Shown here in pieces: positions 23,501 to 32,500 of a stretch of DNA of 64,000 bases; the first letter of the stretch is position 1, and each line of letters starts with the position of its first letter. The stretch is taken from the NCBI GenBank assembly GCA_014706295.1, contig JACSVZ010000004.1, forward strand, positions 12,534,484 through 12,598,483, written 5' to 3'. The position numbers were made by a program, and so were the translations under genes. The notes beneath the pieces are model-generated. The model was given only the letters and a program-made list of their open reading frames with translations. It ran no database searches and had not been told where the DNA came from. This DNA is from Lycocorax pyrrhopterus obiensis. Taxonomy: Eukaryota; Chordata; Aves; Passeriformes; Paradisaeidae.

Positions 23501-26500
23501 CCGAAATCCCTGGGGGGAAGTGGAGTGGACTGGGAAATGGAATGATAAGTGAGTCGATAGCTTACATGTTGCCAGCAGTGTTTCTGCTCTTGTCTGTCTG
23601 TTCCCTACCTGAAATTCCTCTGTAAGTCCTGTCTGGGTGTGATGTTCACTCGGAACTGTTTCAGAGATCCCATCACTATCCCATCACTATCATCTCCCTC
23701 ACTGCCATCACAGTATGTGGTGCCTTCCATGCAAATCCCTGCCTTTGTGTAAGATGCAGTGATTTGGCTGGTGAATCCTAGAAAGCTCCCTGTAGTTTCT
23801 GCTTATTTAACAGCCTGGATTCAGTGGTGAGCTTCTGAAAACTCACTTTCTAAAAGGGCTTTAAAAATCCATTTCTGTTGCTAGCCATGAAAGCTGGATT
23901 TACTCACTTCTGTGGCTGAGCAGTTTTTATCCTGACTCTTTTTTTCTAATGCAGAGCTCTGTCTTAGTCCAGGCATTAGCACTTTCTGAAAATAACACTC
24001 TGCTTCTCACCCTTACCTTGGATATTTGAGAAGTGAGGTATCTTATATGCCAGGTCCATCTATTTTTAATTCTGCAGCGATTTGAGAATTCTGGACCTGC
24101 TAAAAGTTAGATCTTGTGCCAGAACAGCTGCCTTAGGGTTTCACCTTTCCCATGCGCTGTCGTTGATGAGGGATTCTCTTCCAGCTGCCCAAACTGGAGT
24201 GGTGTTGACCCTGAGGTGCGGGAGCGACTGACCAGGAGACACGAAGATGGGGAATTTTGGTAAGTGTCACTGAGTTCCCATTCCAGCAGAAGGGAATGTC
24301 ACCTGCTCTGCCTTTTTCTTACAAAGTGACCTCTCCCACTTTGCTCTCCAAGAGGAGTGTGCAAATTCACCCCAAATCCCAGTGCTAAACCCCAGTGACA
24401 GGGAGGGAGGATGGACGAGGTGGTGGTATGGAAAACCTGTCCCTCCCGAGGAGACAGCATTGCCAGTGGCATTGCCTCCCACAGGATGGCGTTCAACGAC
24501 TTCCTGAGGCATTACTCCCGCCTGGAGATCTGCAACTTGACTCCAGACACCCTGGCAAGTGACAGGTACAAAAAGTGGAGCCTGCTGAAGCTGGATGGGA
24601 ACTGGAGGCGAGGAGCCACTGCAGGGGGCTGCAGGAACTACCCAAGTAAGAAAAACTGGAGAAGCTTTTTACTTGTCCACTTGTACTTTCTCTGGGAGCT
24701 TCCGGGAGATGGTTTGGGACGGCTTAGGGGATATCTAGGCCTAATCTCCAAAAAGTGCAGGTGTCTGGGAAACGTGGCTCCCTGATGAGGGTCTGTTGTG
24801 GTTGTAAAGGCTGGGGTGGGGGCGGGCAGGGCAGTGCCTTGGTTTTCCTTTCTCACCGCTGATTTTGGCAGTCAGAGCCACGTCAGTCCTAGCTGACATG
24901 TTTCTGTATCATCATGGTTGCTGTCAAAGAAGCCTCTGAGCAGTTTGCATAAATCTCCTTCCCAGACACTTTCTGGACGAATCCGCAATATTTAATTAAG
25001 CTGGAGGAAGAAGACGAGGACCCCGACGATCCTGAGGGGGGCTGCACTTTCCTCATTGGGCTGATCCAGAAGCACCGTCGGAAGCAGCGGAAGATGGGGG
25101 AGGACATGCACACCATCGGCTTTGCCATTTATGAGGCAAGGAAGGCTGTACAGGGATGTGGGAGGAAAAGGGAAAAGCATTCCCCCTATAAATGGGGTAG
25201 TGCAGTTCTCATGCTGGGCTTTCCATCAAAACTCAGATGGGTCGAGTCGGATGGCAGCTGCAGCAAGGAAGCTGTAAAGAAACAAAAAGCTGCATTATGG
25301 TCTTGCTCAGCCCTTGTCTCCTCTCCTGATGGTGGAGAGGTCAGAGGCGCAGGAGTGTGAAAGAGGAGGTGGAAGAAATAGTAGAGAAATTGAGCCTTCA
25401 ATAAAAATCATGGTGGGCTGTAGGGAGGAGATTGAGCAGGAAGCCACAACCAGCCTGGCTGTGGCTGTGGCTGTGGCAGGCTGTGCCCACACTGCCCCAG
25501 GTGAGCCTCACCTGCCTCTGGGATGGAGCTGGGAGCTGAGCCAGCACTCAGCCTTGGGTGATGTGGGCTTAACACTCACCTTCCCTCAAGCCAAGTCTTT
25601 TTTTCTTTTGGTGGGTTTTTCTTTAAGAATGTTGATGTCCTTGCTAACTAATGGTGAAAAGAAGTAGCCCTGGAGATGCCCTTCAACAGGCAAATGACTC
25701 TCTCCTTTTCTCCTTGCAGGTGCCCCCAGAGGTATGTGGCATGAGTTGGTGGTCGAGGTGCAGAGTTGGGGCTCAGTGGCTGGTGGGAAGAAGAGGTTCA
25801 GAGGATCCTGCTTCACTGCAGGACAACAGGACTGCACAGAGTCTGAAGTTAGAGGCCGTTTATTCTGCAAGGGACCTTGAGCCCACCTTGCATTTTCAGA
25901 GTGTCTTGGATTGGGATAAGGGTGTTCAGTGCTGCAGAAACTCCCCAGAGCAGTTCTTCCATGGCTCTTGTCCCAGCCCAGCCCCACACTGCTCCCCCAG
26001 AGCACAGCTGCTTTCCCCAGATTTGCACAGAGTTCATGTTTGACTCGACTCATGAATAATATTCCAAGGAGGTGTTGCTATTAATTTCCCTAAGCACTGC
26101 CTCTTTTGGTTTCTCTCTGTTTCTGCCTGCAGGCAGCTAACAGTACACCCTGGGGGTCACAGAGGGGTGGCAATGCAGCAGTGCCTCTGAGCTGTTGCTC
26201 CTCAGAGGAAGGACTGAAGCTGAGCAAAACCCCTGGGTAACCCCATTACTGGGTTTGCTGTCCCTGTGAGGGTCTGTGTGAAGCAGCTGGGCACCCCAAG
26301 GCTCCTGAGCCTGTGCCCAAACCAGTGGCTTCTATGTAAAGTATGGTTTCATCAGGAAAGGAAAGGGTGCTAGTGGTTAATTAAATTTCTTATGTAGCTT
26401 TTAAATGCCTTAGCAGTACTCTGTTACTCACCCTAGTGGTCCAAATATCTCATTTCCATAAGAAAAATGATTCTGTCTTCAGTCCCCATGACTCTTCTTT

Positions 26501-29500
26501 CCCCCAAAAGGTGAAATTTTATCTCCCACTATGCAGCTGGTCTGACAGGTTTTAAAAATTCTTCCTTCATTCTTAAAAATCTGGGAGGAGAGGAGGGAGG
26601 AGGTTTCTGAAAGATGCACGTTCCTGAAGTTGGCTTCTGGAGGTGAAACAGCCCACCTGTAAGACCCTTCAAAAAGAGTTCATTCTGGAAGATCACAGAA
26701 CCACAGAATGGTTTGGGTTGGAAGGGACCTTAAACATCATCCAGTTCCAACCCCCTGCCATGGGCAGGGACACCTTTCATTAGATGTTACACTCCAAATT
26801 TGATTTTATTTTATTATTTTGTTCTGGTTTATTCTTGGAGCCCTCCGTGAGCGGGCTCTGCTCTAAGGCAGCCTGACCCCAGAGGCAGAGCTGAGCTGCA
26901 GGTGGCACCAGCTCTGGGACCAGAGGGACATGGCTCAAGTGCCATCTCAGTTTAAAGAAAAATAGTTGGTGGAAGAATTTGCCCAATGTCTTCAGACACT
27001 CATCATCATCTGCAAAACAAAACATGACCTGAATGATTTATTGCAATGATCTGCAAAATACATTTGCAGCCACATCTCAGGAGTCCCACCCCCTTTCTCT
27101 TCTTTTTCAGTTCTGTCAAACTGACATCTTGTTTCTTTAATTTTCTTTTCTCCATACATAGCTAATTGACACATCTATGATATTTTTAATTTGTAAATGT
27201 GAACACATGCAGACTGCAGGGGTTTTTTTTTTCCCTTTCTTTGCTTTTCCTAAGTTTTCTGGACAGACAAATATTCATCTGAGCAAAAACTTCTTCCTGA
27301 CCAACAAAGCCCGGGAAAAATCCAACACCTTCATCAACCTCCGGGAGGTGCTGAACCGGTTCAAGCTCCCTGCAGGAGAATACATCGTCGTGCCCTCCAC
27401 CTTCGAACCCAACAAGAACGGGGACTTCTGCCTCAGAGTCTTCTCTGAAAAAAATGCAGACTCCACGTAGGTAGCTTTTGGTGACCATGTAACAGCAGCG
27501 TGGGCTCATGGGGGAGATTGTTATTGTTGTTATTTATTTTGGTTTTGTTATCCCTGTTACTAGTGAATTAAAATTAAAAGACTTAGACACGTCGCATCTT
27601 GAAGAGCAGCTGGGCTAAAGCCTCAGGAAGGAGTGTGGGGTCTTTTGTATTGGGTTCCCCTGATTCAAAGCAAGCAAAAACCTTCCTCTCTCCTGTAATA
27701 TTCTGCTGCATATTCCTGCAGCAGTGAGAAACCTGGAATGTTTGTTGTGTGAGGACACATTCAGTTTTTGATGGGCCCTTAGGACTGCTTGGGCACCATC
27801 TGTAGGTCTGGTGCTCCCTCTGCACCTGGGGGCAGCATGAGGCACATCAGAATTACTTTAGGGCTCTTCTTTGCTGTTTTACAGAGAAAAAAAGAAAAAA
27901 GGCATGATTAGACAAAGTTTGATTTGCACCCAAGAACCTGGTCCTGTGCTAAGTAGGCAGAGACCCCAAAGAGTTATGTGAGCCCCAAAATCCTTCCTGT
28001 GGCTCTGCAGGACACTGCACAGTTTGTGCTGTCTTTTCAAAATCCTGTTGCCATAGCTGGCAAAATTCTGCTTTCCCTGTGATATGCAGTGTCTTAATCC
28101 AGTGATTTTTGAATGCTCATTGTCATTTCCATATTTTAAAGAATCTCTCTTGAACTGAAGCTTGAAGGAAAAGCATCATAAAAGTGACTTGTTTTGGTTT
28201 TAATATTGATTTCTTTCTCTTTCTAGGGTGATAGATGATGAAATTGAAGGCAATTTTGATGAGGTATATCAAATTAAATATTTTAAATGGAGATAATTTT
28301 GTTGTAAGTAAGGGGGGGTTGGAGTGCTTGTTCCCTAGGCAGGGTGATGTTTTCTACAGCAATTACCAAGAAATGTTGTCCCACTTTGGCAAAAGATCTT
28401 TCAATATCCATAGCTGGATGTCAAGCAAATGGAAATACCATCAGGAATATAATGGAAACAAGTGATGTCCTTTATCCAAAGCTTGCACTTCCTAGGCATA
28501 GGTAAACTCAGGTACATTTTGAGTGTACCTATGCGTTTTGAGTGTTAACTGGAATTGCAGGAAATTTCCTTTGCTCTCCAGGAATCCAGGAGTGCAGCTT
28601 TCAGCAGTAGGGCTGTTTCTGCATGTGATGCTGTTTCCAGGAGTAACTAGTGGCTCACCCTATGTTTAGCCTTGCTGGAGCTGGGGATGCTTTGCCTACT
28701 AATGCAGCTACCCCACGTGTGGTGGGGGTTTTTTCCCAGCATTTGCAATGCCAGCATTCTGAGGTGCCCCTGAAAATAAAACTGAATAAAATCATGGTAA
28801 AAACCACTTTGTGCCTACAACCTTGCCATTTAAATTTTTTACTAAGGGCAAGGAAATGCATTAAATCTTTCTCAGGCAGAAACTTTCCTCGTCCTGACGT
28901 TCTCTGCTTCTGTCTTTTAGACTGAGATCAGTGAAGATGACATCGAACCCAGCTTTAAAAAGCTTTTTGGGCAGCTAGCAGGAAATGTGAGTGTTTTTCT
29001 GGTCATGTCTTACTGGTATCATGGGTGACTGGGTAAGAGAGATGCCTCCCTCAGCACAGAGTTTAGTCCTTGTGCTGAGCCAGCTCTCAAGCGTGAGCAC
29101 AATTGTGTATCCCATAATCTGTGCAGTCGCCCATCTGCTTCCACAATGGATTTGTGAGTGCTCCTGATGAACAATCTCTGCTCCTTTTGAGCTGTGGGCT
29201 CGACATTTATCTCTGCAGGGCCCAGATTCTGTCCTTGGGCAGAGCATATGGCTGGGCTGTGCCTTCTCCCCAGGCTGCTCTTGCCTCAGGCACACCTTGC
29301 ACCTGGGTGTGCTGATCTCTGGGAATTGGTGGTGCTCCTGGGAAAGGGAGGTGGGAAGAACTTCCCACTTGCTTCCATTCAAGGGAACCGAACTCGAAGG
29401 GATGTTTGAAATTGGCCAACTTGCCCAAAGGAATCAGAGGCTGCAGATGGTGTCTGCAGCTCACGGTGGAAAATTTGTTTTCCTCTTTCCCACAGGATGC

Positions 29501-32500
29501 GGAGATCTCTGCCTTCGAACTGCGCAGCATCTTGAATAAAATCCTGGCTAGACGTAAGTGCCTTCCTCCAGCAGCAGCTTCAGATGGCCACCAGCAGGTT
29601 TCCAGCGTGGCCATGGCAGCACAGAGGGCACCACTGACCCAGGCAGGGTCAGAGCCTGGGCTCTGTTCTCCATATGGCCACGGCCACGTGCTCTCTCTGC
29701 TGCTTCAGGGGGCTGCAGAAACACTGGGGCTGTGCCAGCCCAGAAGGTGTTTCACAAGATGTGTGCTTTGGCAGGGTACAGATGGGTGTCTTTTATCCCA
29801 GCATCTGCCACTGGGAATTGGCTGCCAGGAAGATGGATGGATTTGAATAATCCTTGATAATAATCAGGAGAGGTATTGCTGCTGTTTTAGTATTGAACCA
29901 CTCAGGAGTGGCTCAGGCAGTAGCCCAGCCAATGGTCTGGGGTGTCCCTAAGGAGGAGGAGAAACTTTGAAACTCTGGGCTTCTTTTTCTGTGAAGAGAT
30001 TCCTAGCTTGGCTCTGCTCTATTTTCCTTCCCATTAAACAGTGCTCAAGAAACGAGTGCTTGGAGAAATAAGTGTCTCTTTAATTTCCAAAGTGGAATCC
30101 TATGCAGATGGTCAGGACTGTGCTGTATGGCTGTGTGCAGCAGCCAGTTACCAGCGATGGGGTGCTGCTGGCTACCAAGCTTGGCTTCATGTTCAGCCCT
30201 TGCATGAAGCCACCTCCTGCCGACCTCCATAAGCTGCAAGTCCTCGCTGTCCACAGAAGCCCACTTTGCAGGCAGACAGGAAGGGCAGGAAAGCTTTTCT
30301 CTCTGTCTCTTGCTGCTGTAGCACACCTGCAAACCAGACTAACCAGGCTGCTTGCCTGGGGACACATCCCGGCTCGCTTGCACCCAAACCTTCTTTGTCA
30401 GCTCAAAGGAAGCCACTGATGGAAGCACATGAAGGCTGGGGTGGATACACTGGTTAAGAGAGCTCATGAGCTGTTTAGGAAGGTGCTGTGGTACAGCGTG
30501 CAGTGATAATCCTGTCTTTTGCTCTTTCTTTACAGGCCAAGATATTAAATCTGATGGCTTTAGTATTGAGACGTGCAAAATAATGGTTGACCTGTTAGAT
30601 GTATCCTTTAAGGCTCGTCCTAGATGATATTCCCCTTCCTGTGCTGAAGCAGGAGAGCTGCCTTTGCTCCCTGGTGGGTCCATCCTGAGGTGAAGAAGCT
30701 GGTCTTACCGATTCCCCTGAAAAAGCCAGTCCCTTGCTATTATTGTTCACCGTGACATGTGCATTATCCCAGGCAGTGGGAAAATCCATTGTCAAACACG
30801 ACAGTCTGCTTGGAAGCCTTCCCACCCAGCTGTTGGGTGTTCTGGTTTAGCTGGGGACAAAGTGCAGTTTGTGCTGGGAAAAGGTGAGGTGAGGATGGCC
30901 TTGGCTGTAGGGTTGTTTCACCTCTCTGTTATCTGGCTGGAGTTGGCAGGAGCATCACAAAGCCATGGGGACTTAGCAAATGGAAAATGAGGGAAGCAAA
31001 TACAGTGTTTTGTTTTGACATGCTGCAGAGGAAGCAGAGAGTACGCAGGATTTTAGGAGCTTTTACTCCTAAGAATACGGGCAAAAGTGTGGGATGAAGG
31101 ATCAGGTCTAAGAATAGTTGTGTTCAGCTTCTCTGTGCAGTGGGAGTTGAATTGCAGAGTTGGAAAAAGGGAAAATTACCAACACAAGATGATACTCTTC
31201 TGTAATTTGGTGTAAAATACAGAAGTCCATAGGGACTCCTTGGCAGGTTTTGGGAGCAATGCCATGACCAGGTTCTTTTGTTAGAGCTGTTTGCTCAAGA
31301 GCTGAAATTCTCCAAATAGCAGGCTTGGCTGTGGCTTTTCCTGTTTATAATCCAGACCTGGGACTTGTGCTCCAGTAACTGCAGGTGTTGAACCCCCTAC
31401 ACAGGACAAAATGGCATCATCCTGGCTGGTTTACACTTGAAGTGAAAAGACAGAGACCTGCAGTGGGGGTGCAGAAAGAGTCATGATTTAAATTAATGAT
31501 CTTAATGATTTAGAAAGAAACCTTGGACACCAATTGTGTATTCAATAGGATGAGTCCTGGAGAGAGGACGAGTCCTTCAGAGAGGACTTGAATCCCTTTT
31601 ATGTTTGCAATTTTTTTTAAGTCACAACTGCCCGTGCAAGTAAACCCAGCACAGGGAGAGGAAACCCCTTTTTCTTCCCTCTGAAGAATTTTCCTTAACT
31701 CAGAGAAGAATGATGGGAGTGGCAAACTGGGACTGAAGGAGTTCCACACCCTCTGGACAAAGATTCAAAAGTACCAGGTGAGGCACAACCGCTTTGGGAG
31801 AACAATCACACGTACAAGTGGCTGTAGACTGGTTTGTGCCATACAGTGTGCACAGTCACCCTTCCCAGAGCAGGGACTGTGTGTCCTCAGCCCCCCAGGT
31901 TTTATCTTTATCTGCTCTGGCTGCTGCATTAAAAAAACCCTACTTTTTAAAGCCACTTTTAGAAGAAATGGATGTAAGTACCAAGTCCTTCAGACCAATG
32001 TTGCAAAGTGCTTTAAGTAACACACAGGCTCCATTTCAAAATGTTTCGCTTCTGCCAGAAGCCAAACCGTGCTCTGAATGATTGTCAAGGTTTCACTTTG
32101 GGTTTTGTGTTTTGCAGAAAATTTACAGGGAAATTGATGTGGATCGATCGGGTACCATGAACTCGTATGAGATGAGGAGGGCGCTGGAAGCAGCAGGTAT
32201 TTATATTGATCTGTCTCTTCAGATCTCTTCAGATCTTCAGGTTACATCAGTTTCAAGCAGGGTTGAGAGATGCTCACTAGTCTGCTGTCTGTCACTGGTA
32301 AGCTGAAAAATGCTGTGTTCCCAGACCTGGAGGCCTCTGTTTGATGCAGATGCTCAGCCTGGGCTCTTGTCCTGCCATGCAGGCACACGCACTAGAAGCA
32401 TCTCAGAGGAGTGACAGGTTTGCAGTTACTTTCTTTAGTGACCAGCTTTTGGAGAAGCACAAATAACTGCAGCAATCTGGTCTCTTAGCAGCATAATGTT

